Shown here: positions 9,315 to 19,218 of the stretch, one piece after another
Numbering within the stretch: position 1 is the stretch's first letter
How the letters are laid out: every line of letters starts with the position of its first letter
NCBI GenBank assembly: GCA_944800085.1
Contig: CALYLO010000018.1
Span: 48,632-112,631, forward strand
Source of the DNA: Paenibacillus melissococcoides
GTDB taxonomy: Bacteria; Bacillota; Bacilli; Paenibacillales; Paenibacillaceae
Length of the DNA: 64,000 nt
Direction: 5' to 3'
Notes under the pieces: model-generated
The model's database searches: none
Seen by the model: the letters and a program-made list of their open reading frames with translations, nothing else
What the model was told of the DNA's origin: nothing
Program-made: the position numbers and the translations under genes

Positions 9315-10063
9315 TGACAAACGAAAACGATTTTTACATATAATGGATAACGCGTAGGGTCTGTTTCCAGCTCGACTTTTTTAGACTTAGCGCGGACATC
9401 GCAAATGTAAATATATATCATATATTGATGTTAATTGAAATTAGATTATGAACTAACCGCTCGATGCAACGCTAGTGCCGAAGATCAGCAGATGCTGCGC
9501 GGCGCCTTCGCTTCATTGCTGAAATTCGAACCCGATATTGAAGTGCTGGCTGAAGTGCCGGACGGGAAACAAGCCTGGGAGGCGATACAGCGGCATCAGC
9601 CTGATGTGTGCGTGCTGGACATTGAAATCCCTCTCATCAACGGCCTTGCATTGGCTGAGAAAATCAGAAATGCCGGCTTTCCCTGCAAAATCATGATCGT
9701 TACTACGTTTGCCCGTCCCGGCTATTTACAAAAAGCGATCGAGGCTCAGGTGACGGCTACTTGTTAAAAGATGAACCGATTGAATATCTGATTGAGTCGA
9801 TTCGCCGCGTCATGGCGGGAGAACGGGTGATCAGCACCGATTTGGCGGCCGCGCTCTTTATGAAAGAAGAGAATCCGTTAAGCGACAGGGAGGCAGAGAT
9901 GCTTCGCCTCACCAAGGCAGGCATGACAACAAGCGATATCAGCAAGGCCCTCTTCTTAACGAAGGGTACCGTGCGGAACTATTTGTCCTCGGCGATTCAG
10001 AAGCTGGAAACCGAATCGAGGCAGCAGGCGGTGAATATTGCCGATGAAAAAGGCTGGCTCTAA

Positions 10064-10867
10064 TTATATGCGGCAAGGGCCAGACGGGACAACGGCGGAT
10101 GCGGGAAGCGGGAAAGAAGAAGGGTAACGCGGAGGAAATTAGATGAGAAAGCGAAATCCTGCGTACACGCAGGAATTTTCGCTATTTTTACTGCCATTTG
10201 ATGAAATTCCTGCAAAAGTACACCAATTTTGCCGATTTTTGATTCCGATCTATTAGCATGGCTGAAATTCCTGCAGTTTTGCAGGAATGCCTGTAATGGA
10301 ATAAGCGTCATAAGGAAAAACTGCATTTTCACAGTTTTTTTGGCAAGCCGAGTTGAAGAAGCAAGGCGTGCCGAAGATCGGATCGGGATAGACCACTCAA
10401 GGACGAACACTCTTGCATGAACGAGGAAACCTGCAGCGCCTGCTCGACGGCTTCCTCGTCCTGTACCGACCATGTATGGTATGATAATCAATTATTCGGA
10501 TTAAGGAACTTGTCCATGCCTGGCACTGCTCCAAGCTGATATTACTCGAACGCATATAATGGACAGAAAAGGATCATCGCAACTCCGTAATGCAAATAAC
10601 GGATGGTTCCAGTAAGCTCCTGATAATTAACAGAGGCGGAAGAGTGCTGGTTGGCGGCGGGGGAGTCAGCCATTACAGCAAGCCGTACCGGGTTATCTCG
10701 AAATAGCCGACAATAAACGAAAGCCCTCTTGCCAGAGGAGATTTTCGCCGCGATCCTGCTACTGAATACCAGCGCCATCGATTATAATGAAAGAAGAGCA
10801 GCTCATCTTCTGCCCAGAACTGGAAAACATATAATCCAAGCCATAGACAACAGAGGAGAAGACAGAC
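10064..10867 (+). other. Intergenic region of 0.8 kb with hairpin repeats, no gene seen
   Basis: No reading frame here has a ribosome site or recognisable protein. The first part holds a field of CCTGCA..TGCAGG hairpin units (entered separately). A second, longer inverted repeat ACGAGGAA (10421-10428) / TTCCTCGT (10452-10459) may act as a transcription stop. The remainder up to the Dph6-like gene is unremarkable. Confidence 0.5.
10151..10290. repeat. Hairpin-repeat field A (three units)
   Basis: Units are centred on CCTGCgtacacGCAGG (10158-10173), ATTCCTGCAaaagt (10205) and ATTCCTGCAgtttTGCAGGAAT (10267-10288). Starts are 49 and 62 bases apart. Related fields lie at about 20.5, 43.7 and 44.1 kb. 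Confidence 0.65.
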
Positions 10868-11560
10868 ATGACAGAGACAGCAGATTGGAAAAACGGCGCC
10901 CGCGGACATAAATTTGTCGCTTCCTTCAGCGGGGGGAAAGACAGCACACTGGCGTTATATAAAGCGATGCAGGTTGGAGAAGCCACCGGCCTTATCGTCA
11001 TGCTGGAGGAAGAAGGGCAGCGCTCACGCTCCCATGGCATGCCGCCGGAGCTGATACAAGCCCAAGCGGAATCTATCGGCTTGCCTGTATATACAGCCGC
11101 CACGAGTTGGACGGATTATGAGAAGAACTTTATGATCCTGTTGGCTAAAGCGAAGAGCGAAGGCGCAGAAGTGTTGGTCACCGGCGACCTGGATATGCCC
11201 GCGCATGGCTGCTGGCATGATAGAGTGACGCAAAATGCCGGCTTACAGCTGGGCATGCCTCTCTGGGAGATGGATCATCTGGAGGCGGTCCGGCAGTTCA
11301 TCGATCTCGGCTTCGTTACGATGCTGGTAACCGTGAATTTGTCGTTAGGCATGCGGGAAGATGACTTGGGCCGAGTGCTGACCCACGAGTATGTAGAGGA
11401 GCTTCTCGCCCGCGGCATCGACCCCTGCGGTGAAGGCGGCGAGTTCCATACGACCGTCATTGACGGGCCAATATTCAGACACCCCATCCCCGTCCGTAAA
11501 GGTGAGATTGTTAGAAACGGAGAATATGCGTTTTTGCCTTTGGAGCTGGATAAGCCTTGA
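10868..11560 (+). CDS. Dph6/MJ0570-related ATP pyrophosphatase (PP-loop)
   Basis: 230 aa. The PP-loop SFSGGKDSTLAL at about residues 18-29 binds ATP. VTGDLDMPAHGCWHDRV and the late CGEGGEFHTTVIDGP are hallmarks of the diphthine-ammonia-ligase-like family. In eukaryotes the family completes diphthamide; bacteria lack that pathway, so the bacterial substrate is unknown. The enzyme probably forms an amide via an adenylated intermediate. The start ATG 10868 follows GAGGAG. It is monocistronic, with a strong hairpin after the stop. Confidence 0.8.
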   Translation: MTETADWKNGARGHKFVASFSGGKDSTLALYKAMQVGEATGLIVMLEEEGQRSRSHGMPPELIQAQAESIGLPVYTAATSWTDYEKNFMILLAKAKSEGAEVLVTGDLDMPAHGCWHDRVTQNAGLQLGMPLWEMDHLEAVRQFIDLGFVTMLVTVNLSLGMREDDLGRVLTHEYVEELLARGIDPCGEGGEFHTTVIDGPIFRHPIPVRKGEIVRNGEYAFLPLELDKP

Positions 11561-11591
11561 GACAGAAGTGACGAATGTGCCGGCAAGGCAA

Positions 11592-11627
11592 GCGGCTGCC
11601 CCTTGGAACCTACCGCGAGGCAGCCGC
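11592..11627 (+). terminator. Hairpin after the Dph6-like gene
   Basis: A perfect 9-bp stem GCGGCTGCC / GGCAGCCGC with an 18-base loop is followed by TTATTA. It has no real T run, so it is a weak or factor-assisted terminator. Confidence 0.5.
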
Positions 11628-11713
11628 TTATTATACGCATGTGCGTGAGCTGGTTTTCCCTATTTGAGGCGATGGAAGCCGCCATACCATTCATCGGCCC
11701 CTATCATGTCTTC

Positions 11714-12160
11714 CTAGTTCGCTTCCCCGGTCAGAACTTGCTGCCCCAGATCGGTAAGGCGAGCCGCGTATTGGCGAAAGGACGGGACGGAATCATGATA
11801 GTCCGGAAATGCGGTCAGCCCTTCTATTTGCGGCAACGGAGAAGGCTCTTCTGACATTTTCTTCAATCGGTAACAGTACTCCAGCTCACCCATTCCGAGC
11901 ACATGCAATCGGTCCCCAACCTGCATGAACAGCTCGTACGGTTGATGAGTCCCCGCAGACACAGATTCTAACGTGAACTGCTCAATGATCCCGATTCCAT
12001 TACGCTCGGAAGGAATTCGGGCCAGATGAGCCTCGAATGCGTTCCGCACGAAGGGCAAGGCGGAAATACGATATACTCGCATGCGCTTTGCTCGCCCCGC
12101 TTCGCAGCCTCTATCCATTGAAGCACTTTGGTTGTCCCCTTTCATCCGTCTTCTCTTCAT
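11714..12160 (-). pseudogene. Truncated DUF1835/DUF3658-like protein, C-terminal part
   Basis: 148 codons. From ALPFVRNAFEAHLARIP onward the sequence (SERNGIGIIEQFTLESVSAG, ELFMQVGDRLHVLGMGE, LTDLGQQVL) looks like the C-terminal half of DUF1835-family proteins. The N-terminal half of that family is missing. The first 30 codons are a basic, low-complexity stretch that does not look like the family. I infer a truncated gene, but a genuine short protein starting at ATG 12142 (MKGDNQ) cannot be excluded. Function is unknown. Confidence 0.4.
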
Positions 12161-12230
12161 CTAAGTGCCTGTATCGACGAAAAAGGTTACCTGTGCATGC
12201 CGACTAACTTGTACCTACATCAGTCTGAGT

Positions 12231-12959
12231 TCAATTGGATAATATAATCCGCTCTTTCGTCAGCAGAAATGAAAAGCTCCAGACCAAGACCCACAGGAGG
12301 AATGCCACTCCTGCATAGAGAATAAGGAATTGCCAGGCCGCCAGATCGATTACCCCCATTCCAGAGCCGATGGGAACACTAAGCAGCAAGGCAAAGCCAA
12401 GCAAATACGATGGCAATATCGCCAGCTCGGGAGAGGTAATCATGGATAGCTGAATCGTGAGCGTCGTTAAGCTATAACAAAATACCGGCGTTACCACAAA
12501 AATAGCCAACAAGAGAGGCACAGGCAAGTAAAACGAACCTCCCTCCGGCACGATGCGTGCGAAATTGACCGCCAGCGCCACGAAGAGAGGCGAAATAACG
12601 GAAATCAGGTAACCGGGCAAAAACACGGCCCGGCTTTTCCCCTGTACAATTTCTCGCGGATGAAGCGGAGTGACCAACAGATTCGCAACGGTTCTGTTTT
12701 CTTTGTCCCTGGCCAAAGGCGCCGTTGTAAAAATGGGGATGTTCACGATAGGCGGAACCAAAGCAAGCAGAAAGAGGGTATTGCTTAATGTCAATTGAAG
12801 GGCCTGCCCCTCCTTACCGGACAACAACATGATTCCGCATACGGCCATCGTGGCGAGAATAAACAGAATCATGACGAGCTTGAACGGCTTCCAGCTTTGA
12901 TATTCCGAAAAATCCCGACGGAACACGACATTCGCTCTGCTGCTTCCTATTTTCGGCAT
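12231..12959 (-). CDS. ABC-2-type transporter permease (second permease of the operon)
   Basis: 242 aa from MPKIGSSRANVVF, with six predicted membrane helices and a cytoplasmic segment containing LARDKENRTVANLLVTPL. That segment is the coupling-helix region typical of ABC-2 export permeases. It is intact. The start ATG 12959 has GGGTGG upstream and lies 13 bases inside the end of the preceding permease gene, showing translational coupling. The partner ATPase and first permease are both broken, so this subunit probably has no working transporter. The substrate is unknown. Confidence 0.75.
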   Translation of the reverse strand: MPKIGSSRANVVFRRDFSEYQSWKPFKLVMILFILATMAVCGIMLLSGKEGQALQLTLSNTLFLLALVPPIVNIPIFTTAPLARDKENRTVANLLVTPLHPREIVQGKSRAVFLPGYLISVISPLFVALAVNFARIVPEGGSFYLPVPLLLAIFVVTPVFCYSLTTLTIQLSMITSPELAILPSYLLGFALLLSVPIGSGMGVIDLAAWQFLILYAGVAFLLWVLVWSFSFLLTKERIILSN

Positions 12960-13265
12960 GATAAGACCACCCTTTCTGTCTGGAGCATGCCTCGACATAT
13001 CTGGCTCACAACAAGAAGGACTCCGGCCAATGCCAGATTGACAACAAGAAACGGCCAGGAGCGCCCATCCGTTATATTGCGGGCCAACAGGTTGATCATC
13101 AGGATCGGCACGCCGGACACAAAAATGATGCCGATAACACCGCCGTCCATCGCTCGGCCGATAAGCCCGACAAGGTTCATCAACAAACTTAGGGCGAAAA
13201 AGACGATCGGCAATACAAGAAAGGTGCACGCGATAATCCATGGACTGAACATAAATTCATACTTA

Positions 13266-14889
13266 GGGCTTGCTGAACAATCATTTTTCAAAGGTTTTAC
13301 AAGGATTTCTGGACTCTAACTCGAAATAAAATGCAAGGAGAATGCGAATTTCTTGCAAAAAATCGTGCACGTGGAGTGAGCCGACATGTATCGTAGAACC
13401 GAAAGCCAGCTTCAGTTGTTCGAAGATTTCTACTTGCCGTTTGGCGGTAAATTAAATAAGGAGAACCGTTGGGTTCAACTGGCCGCTATCATCCCGTGGT
13501 GGCGGGCAGAAGAACTCTACGCGAAGTCGTTCAAGAAATCAATGCGCGGTCAGATCCCTTTGTCTGTTCGTATGGCTTTGGGAGCGCTGTACATTCAGGA
13601 ACGTATGCAGCTCGATGATCGAGAGACGGTCCAGCAGATCGCCGAAAATCCGTACTACCAGTACTTCCTTGGGCTGCCGGCGTTCCAAGATAAGCCTCCG
13701 TTCCATCACTCGCTGTTGACCCATTTCCGCAAGCGATTGGGTGCGGATGTCATTGAACGAATCAACGATTGGATTTTGGAAGAGGACGCAGAGCGAAAGA
13801 AGCAGGAACAAAACAAGAGCGATCCTCAAGATCCTCCAGGCAGCGGCCATGGCTCTGATGGAACATCCGTTAATGAAGACGGCAAAAGCAAAGAGAAACC
13901 ATGCAACAAAGGCACCTTGATGCTCGACGCGACCTGCGCACCGGCCGACATCTCGTATCCGACCGATTTGAAATTATTGAACGAGGCGCGGGAAAAACTC
14001 GAAGCGATCATCGATGTTCTGCACGAGCCTTTCGTCGGGAAGGCCAAGAAACCGAGAACGTATCGTCAAACCGCCCGCAAACGCTACCTCGAGATCGCCA
14101 AGAAACGGCGAACGGGTGCCAAAGCCATCCGGAAAGCGGTTGGCAAACAGCTTCGTTATGTTTCGCGTAATCTTGGCATCATCGAAATGCTGGCAGCGAA
14201 AAGCAGCTTGAATCAACTGGGTTCGCAGCAGTATCGGCAATTGCTCGTCATTTCCGAGCTGTATCGTCAACAGCAAGAGATGTACGACAAACGGACACAC
14301 TCGGTGGAAGATCGAATCGTCAGTCTTTCCCAACCGCATGTACGGCCGATTGTCCGCGGGAAAGTGAATGCTCCCGTCGAGTTTGGAGCAAAGCTGGCGA
14401 TCAGTCTGGTGGATGGTTACGCTCGGATGGAGAAGCTGTCCTGGGATAACTTCAACGAAAGCATGACACTGAAAGCTTCCGTGGAGTCGTTCGTCCAGCG
14501 ATATGGGTGTTATCCGGAAGCCATTCTAGCCGACCAAATCTACCGAAACCGGGAGAACCTTCGCTATTGTAAGGAGCACGGCATTCGTCTGAGTGGTCCA
14601 AACTTAGGACGTCCGAAGAAAGAAGCGGAACCCGATCGGAACCAGGCCAGACAGGATGCTTCAACGCGTAACGCGATCGAAGGAAAATTCGGAGAAGGCA
14701 AACGCTCCTACGGACTGGGGCGTATTCGAGCACGCCTTCGAGAGACAAGCGAAACGGTCATTGCTCTGCAACTGCTTGTTATGAATCTCGAACGCAAGCT
14801 GCGCGTTCTCTTTTTGCCGATTTTCAGACTGCTGCTGAATCTGTGCCGTCAGCCTCTGTGGCCTAAAAGGCAATATGTTCAGCAAGCCC
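13266..14889 (+). mobile_element. IS5/IS1182-type insertion sequence, copy 2 (1624 bp)
   Basis: It has the same length and inverted repeats as copy 1 and differs by only a few bases. The 6-bp target duplication TACTTA occurs at 13260-13265 and 14890-14895. It is inserted in an ABC permease gene, in the opposite orientation to that gene. Confidence 0.92.
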
Positions 14890-14900
14890 TACTTAGGTGA
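13386..14900 (+). CDS. IS5/IS1182-type transposase, copy 2
   Basis: It is almost identical to the transposase at 3962, with visible substitutions such as F45 to L, T77 to A and E420 to D. It starts at the equivalent ATG. The frame again lacks a stop within the IS and terminates 11 bases into host DNA, giving a tail ..QQALLR instead of the longer tail of copy 1. All catalytic-region motifs are present, so both copies may be active. Confidence 0.88.
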   Translation: MYRRTESQLQLFEDFYLPFGGKLNKENRWVQLAAIIPWWRAEELYAKSFKKSMRGQIPLSVRMALGALYIQERMQLDDRETVQQIAENPYYQYFLGLPAFQDKPPFHHSLLTHFRKRLGADVIERINDWILEEDAERKKQEQNKSDPQDPPGSGHGSDGTSVNEDGKSKEKPCNKGTLMLDATCAPADISYPTDLKLLNEAREKLEAIIDVLHEPFVGKAKKPRTYRQTARKRYLEIAKKRRTGAKAIRKAVGKQLRYVSRNLGIIEMLAAKSSLNQLGSQQYRQLLVISELYRQQQEMYDKRTHSVEDRIVSLSQPHVRPIVRGKVNAPVEFGAKLAISLVDGYARMEKLSWDNFNESMTLKASVESFVQRYGCYPEAILADQIYRNRENLRYCKEHGIRLSGPNLGRPKKEAEPDRNQARQDASTRNAIEGKFGEGKRSYGLGRIRARLRETSETVIALQLLVMNLERKLRVLFLPIFRLLLNLCRQPLWPKRQYVQQALLR

Positions 14901-15335
14901 AAGATATAGCACGTTGATGATCGTCATGAGTCCTAAGGAAAACGCAATCCCCATAACGAATCCCGGGATGAACAGGGCAACCGTTTTGGCGAGCCAAATC
15001 AATTTTACACTGGTGGGCGTTGCCAAGAGGGATTGAATGTTCCCGTGAATTTTGTCCCGCATCAATGGAGTAGAAAATAAAGTGCTATAGCAAATTCCCG
15101 TCCCAATAAAAGCCGTGCAGTACCCGATGACTCCAAGCGTATAGCTAAGCATTTCCGACGTCGCATAACCCGATTCGATCGCAGGCTGAATCACCGAGAA
15201 ATATCCAATCAAGCCGATGACTATCGTCGAAAGCAGTGCGGTGCCGAAATAAACAATGACCAACGCCGGGGACTGAAGAAGGTTCTTCAGGTTGGCTCTG
15301 ATCATCCAGCGCAGTTTTGTCATGACTATTATTCC

Positions 15336-15718
15336 TCACTTGGCCCGATCGGTTAAGCGAAAAGCCGCAAGCATTTCATCCGCTTTTTTCGCGGCTTCCC
15401 GCGCATTGTCCCCGTATATTCTCGCAATCAGCTCCAGATTTTCTTTTACCGATAATTTGGGGGCCACCGCCGTCTCCTGTGGAGACACATTAATGATTCG
15501 TTTGACCGCACTTGGGTTCTTGACCAGACTGTTCCCCATCATCAGCGCATCTCTCTTGTCGGCTCGAGCAGACAAGATAACATTTTGATCGTTGTCGTTT
15601 TTCCGGCGCCGTTGGTTCCCAGCAGCGCAAAAAATTCACCTTGCTGAATCGTCAGATTCAGCGAATCGACCGCTGTCCTTTCTTTAAATCGTTTCGTCAA
15701 GCCGGTTACGCGACTCCG
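15336..15718 (-). pseudogene. ABC transporter ATPase, frameshifted and 3'-truncated
   Basis: The minus strand reads [17 protein letters not shown]..., then Walker A ([16 protein letters not shown]). The frame shifts near 15570, and the other frame continues through the Q-loop region (INVSPQETAVAPKLSVKENLELI) and stops at LTDRAK (15336). The ABC signature, Walker B and switch histidine are absent: the fragment joins directly to the permease start, so about half the gene has been deleted. It follows the AbrB gene with essentially no gap. It is certainly non-functional. Confidence 0.85.
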
Positions 15719-15719
15719 C

Positions 15720-15941
15720 TCACTCCCCTTCCCCCTTCCCCTGGGCGCCGAAAATTTTGTTGGCCAGCTCCGTAAACTTGTCGCCCTTCACAATGGCTAT
15801 GCCTTGTTCCTCATCACCAAGAAGCAGCAGCGTGTCGCCGGGTTGAATGCCAAAAATATCCCGCGCTTCCTTCGGAATGACGATTTGCCCTTTTTCTCCG
15901 ACTTTTGCTGTCCAAGCATATTTGCCTTTTGGTCTTTTCAT
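15720..15941 (-). CDS. AbrB/MazE (SpoVT-AbrB) family transcriptional regulator
   Basis: 73 aa. The swapped-hairpin AbrB fold is evident in [43 protein letters not shown]. The C-terminus is charged. The start ATG 15941 follows GGAGG. It is the first gene of the decayed ABC operon and probably its own regulator: this arrangement (AbrB, ATPase, two permeases) is common in Firmicutes. With the transporter broken, the regulator may persist only as a relic. Confidence 0.85.
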   Translation of the reverse strand: MKRPKGKYAWTAKVGEKGQIVIPKEARDIFGIQPGDTLLLLGDEEQGIAIVKGDKFTELANKIFGAQGKGEGE

Positions 15942-15966
15942 TGTTCCATTCCTCCAAAAAGTAATA

Positions 15967-16017
15967 TTAGTTAGTTAAGTAGGTTTAGTTATACTTGGTA
16001 TAATAAATCATACCACA
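15967..16017. promoter_or_regulatory. Likely promoter/operator of the AbrB-ABC operon
   Basis: AT-rich upstream region with an inverted repeat TGGTAT-(9)-ATACCA and repeated TTAGTTA motifs. The symmetry suggests a regulator binding site. The exact -10/-35 elements are not certain. Confidence 0.4.
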
Positions 16018-16619
16018 ATAAAAAATGGAAAGTCAATCGGGGGTTTTCAAAATCCAGGTCCTGTTTGGTTCGCGATCGGCCGATCCCCCGAGGACAAGTT
16101 TTTGGGCAATATTGTTAACATCCGCATAAAGACTTATAATCAAATGAATCAAGCCTGACGTTGGACTTTATCATATTGAACACTCGTATTTACATATATT
16201 GTCAATACGCACTTAACGGTTGGTCTGCAACAACTTTGGTAGAGGGCAGCAAATATCCGTTTTGCAGGTACCTTTATATGCAACCATCCAATAGACCATT
16301 TTCGTAAAGGAATAAGTGCTATATGCTCCCATTCATTGAGAATGTGCCCAAAATAAACATTCATGAACTCTCGTTCGCAAACCTAGCATGAAAATAGCGA
16401 GGGTTTAGTGGTCGGACCTATTTCCCATACTGCTACTACATGACGCGAAACACGTTCTTTTTAATGGTGGTGTAACCCCGACAAATAAACTGTTGAGGAT
16501 GAGTTCTGTGTACAAACCTGTGCTGGCTCTGTATGCCCAATCAGAGAACCGCGAACAGAAAAATGCTCAAGCTCGAATTCATCCGCCGTCATGCATTTCA
16601 GTTATGGAGGGAAGCCAAG
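16018..16619 (+). other. Intergenic region and probable left end of the IS110-like element
   Basis: No convincing gene is present. A 71-codon minus-strand frame at 16149-16364 has no ribosome site or family resemblance. The part after about 16380 probably belongs to the noncoding left end of the IS110-type element, whose exact boundary I cannot place. Confidence 0.35.
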
Positions 16620-17779
16620 ATGGAAGTATTGCTTGAACGCTGTGCTGGAATGGACGTTCACCAAGAGACAATCGTCGTTTGTGTGATGACCACAGATGCT
16701 GCGGGGGAGGCCCACAGCGAGATCCGAAGCTTTGGAACGATGACCAAACATCTTTTCGAACTGCTTAAGTACCTGGAGTCCCAAGGCGTTACACACATCG
16801 CAATGGAGAGCACGGGAATCTACTGGAAACCTGTCTACAACATACTTGAAGGCTACTTCACCGTCGTACTGGCGAATGCGCAGCGCATTAAGAATGTTCC
16901 TGGCCGCAAGACGGATGTTTGTGATGCCGAATGGATCGCGAAGCTGCTTCGAGTCGGTCTAATTGAGCCCAGCTTTGTGCCATCCGAGGACTTAAGGGAG
17001 CTACGGGACCTCTGCCGACTTCGAAAAAAACGAATCGGCTCCCTAACAGCGGAGAAAAACCGAATCCAGAAGTATCTTGAAGCAGGTAACGTCAAGCTAG
17101 GCAGTGTCATCTCAGACGTATTCGGTGTATCCGGGCGCAGTTTGCTGCAACGCTTAATCGAAAAAGGTTACGTTGACGCGGAAGATGTTGAAGCGAGCGT
17201 CAAGGGTTCGATCAAGAACAAAAAAAGTGAAGTTACTGACTCTCTTTTTGGCACGATGACCCCGCATCAAATTCGATTGATTAAAGATTGTTGGGAGCAT
17301 ATCGAATACTTAGAGAAGTCCATTGCTCGGTTGGAAGCCGAAATTAACGATCACTTGGAGCCCTATCGGACGGAGTACGAACTGCTTCAGACCATTCCAG
17401 GTGTTAGCGAACGAACAGCTGCAGCACTCCTTGCAGAAATCGGGGCCAATATGGAGCAATTTCCATCCGCAGATCACCTTGCCTCTTGGGCTGGCGTAGC
17501 ACCCGGCAACCACGAGAGTGCAGGCAAAAAAAAAGTACAAAAAGCGTAAAAGGCAATCCTCATGCAAAAGTGACACTATGCGAAGCGTCTTGGGCAATCG
17601 CTCGCTCACGAAACACGGTCTTGGCAACAAAGTTCTGGAAGATTGCTTCACGACGAGGAAAGAAAAAAGCTTGCATTGCCATTTCACGTAAGATACTTAT
17701 CATTGCTTACCACATGCTGAAGAACAAACAAATTTACATCGAAGGTGGACCACAAGCACCACTCATGCAGATCAACTAA
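16620..17779 (+). pseudogene. IS110-family transposase with a frameshift in a poly-A run
   Basis: MEVLLERCAGMDVHQETIVVCVM begins the RuvC-like DEDD domain; TGIYWKPVYN and RKTDVCDAEWIA carry further acidic residues. The C-terminal Tnp_20 region (LLQTIPGVSERTAAALLAEIG, LASWAGVAPGN) follows. At about 17526-17534 there are nine A residues where ten would keep the frame, so the in-frame product ends ..KKKVQKA. The other frame continues KSTKSVKGNPHAKVTLCEASWA to 17779. I start at ATG 16620 (GGAGG upstream). RNA-polymerase slippage on the A run could still give some full-length enzyme. Confidence 0.8.
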
Positions 17780-17900
17780 CCTTACAGCATTGACGAAACA
17801 TAGCGATTTTAAACAAGGCCCCTTCAAAGAAGGTGGACCGGGCATCTTATGGTCATTTCTCAGAAAACTGCAGCTTTTTAAAGACGATAATCGTTCATGA

Positions 17901-19191
17901 GTGCGTTTGGATTTTCACAGAAAAAAAGTTTCCCCTACCTATCGAAATATAGCCTTGCTGATACTGATCTTCGGCGGTCTCCTCTGCCTGCGATGGGCGT
18001 GGTCCGAGCTCTTTCCTACATTGGGAGACCCTCGTGCAGTCAATGGCGTAATGGACTTGCGCGGTATTGATTTGGAGGCATCGTCCCCCTTCTATTTGGA
18101 CGGTGAATGGCATTTCTACCCGAATCAATTCATCTATTTTCAGGATCTGCAATCGAAGGACAATCCCTATTCAGGTTCCGGGAGATTGGGGGAGCGCGGT
18201 GAACCCGGATTCCGGTTCTTCGTACGGGTACGGAACGTACCGGCCTCGCATTCTGATCGATCCGCTGGAGCAGCCTGTCGCGCTCTGGCTCCAAGGGATT
18301 CAGGCTTCATCGCAAGTGGAAATAAACGGAGTGGACAAATACGGCGGCGGCCGAGAAAGAATACTGGCCCAAAATCGTCTCGTACACCGCTTCCCACTCT
18401 GAGAAAGGGGCAAGGGAGCTTGAAGTGCTTATTCACGCGGCCAACTTCGACGAACCTTTTAACGGCGGTCTTGTCCGCTCGATTCGCTTCGGCTCTCAGG
18501 CCGCGCTCGTGAAAGAGGTTGCCACCGTCTACTATCTCATCGATATCCTGGTGGCCATTATCGGGTTTTCGACTTATTGGTTCAAAAAGTATATTCACAA
18601 TGCCAAGGAGAACGCCAAGCTGAACGAACAGCTCAAGGAAGCCGATCAGCTGAGAGGCCAATTCCTTGCCAATACATCGCATGAACTGAGAATGCCCCTG
18701 CACGGGATTATGAATGTCATCGCCATGCTGAACTTTCTGCCCGAAGGCAAGCCCGTTCAACTGCAGATGGATATCGCCGATCGATGCCTCCCGTAATGGG
18801 GGATGAGAAAAGGCTTGTGCAAATTTTGTACAACTTATTGCATAACCCCCCTCAAATATACGACGGAGGGAACGATCACCGTTCCGACCGGACGAGGGGC
18901 AAGAATGCCATCAAGCACGGTCTCCTCAGCCGCAATGAAGGCGGCACGATTCAGCTTCGGATTACTCGCCAGGAAGGCTTCACGCGGATTGAAGTTACAG
19001 ACAATGGCCATGGCATGGAACCAGATAGGGTGGCCCATCTGTTGAATCCGACCCTGAAGGGAAAGGGCGGAATCGGGCTCGCCAATACGAACCGAAGATT
19101 GCTTCAATTATACGGCCGCGGCTTGTCGATTGACAGTCAGCCGAATGAGGGAACAACCGTATCCTTTGTCATTCCGGATCAACATCATTAA
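17901..19191 (+). pseudogene. 7TMR-DISM hybrid sensor histidine kinase, heavily degraded
   Basis: Fragments in several frames follow family order. There is a signal-anchor and a 7TMR-DISM extracellular domain (GVMDLRGIDLEASSPFYLDGEWHF, then VPGDWGSAVNPDSGSSYGYGTYR in another frame). Next come VLIHAANFDEPFNGGLVRSI, then a jump straight to the last membrane segment and the H-box NTSHELRMPLHGI. The GHKL end is DNGHGMEP...GGIGLANTNRRLLQLYG. Most of the seven-helix region and the receiver portion are deleted, and at least three frame changes are visible. It is a clear relic. Confidence 0.75.
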
Positions 19192-19218
19192 TAATCTATA
19201 AAGAGCCAGTTATGAACC

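Larger units (their letters stand above)
7966..9477 (+). mobile_element. IS4-family insertion sequence
   Basis: About 1512 bp with inverted repeats CACTAGCGTTGCATC / GATGCAACGCTAGTG. A 9-bp target duplication CCGAAGATC lies at 7957-7965 and 9478-9486, or 10 bp if the neighbouring G is counted as host. It is inserted in codon 10 of the response regulator, in the same orientation as that gene. Confidence 0.9.
7938..10063 (+). pseudogene. NarL-family response regulator, interrupted by an IS and frameshifted
   Basis: The gene starts at ATG 7938 (MIRVVIAED), is interrupted after codon 9 by the IS at 7966-9477, and resumes at 9478. Removing the IS and one target repeat restores MIRVVIAEDQQMLRGAF without a break. 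The receiver domain (phospho-Asp in CVLDIE) then reads to about 9751, where one missing base gives ..VTATC*. The other frame continues with YLLKDEPIEYLIESI and a LuxR-type HTH (DREAEMLRLTKAGMTTSDISKALFLTKGTVRNY in two pieces). Two independent lesions show real loss of function. It was the output of the upstream kinase. Confidence 0.85.
12947..15323 (-). pseudogene. ABC-2-type permease split by IS copy 2
   Basis: The N-terminal part (14890-15323) begins MTKLRWMIRANLKNLL and reads to ..INVLYLSPK. The C-terminal part (12947-13265) begins YEFMFSPWII. Removing the 1624-bp IS and one TACTTA repeat restores an uninterrupted ..YLSPKYEFMFSPWI.. permease of about 250 aa with six hydrophobic segments. 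The start ATG 15323 follows a ribosome site just after the ATPase fragment. Before insertion it was the middle gene of regulator-ATPase-permease-permease. Confidence 0.85.

Noticed and set aside
16149-16364. 71-codon minus-strand gene upstream of the IS110 element
   Set aside because: No ribosome site, no family resemblance and odd composition.
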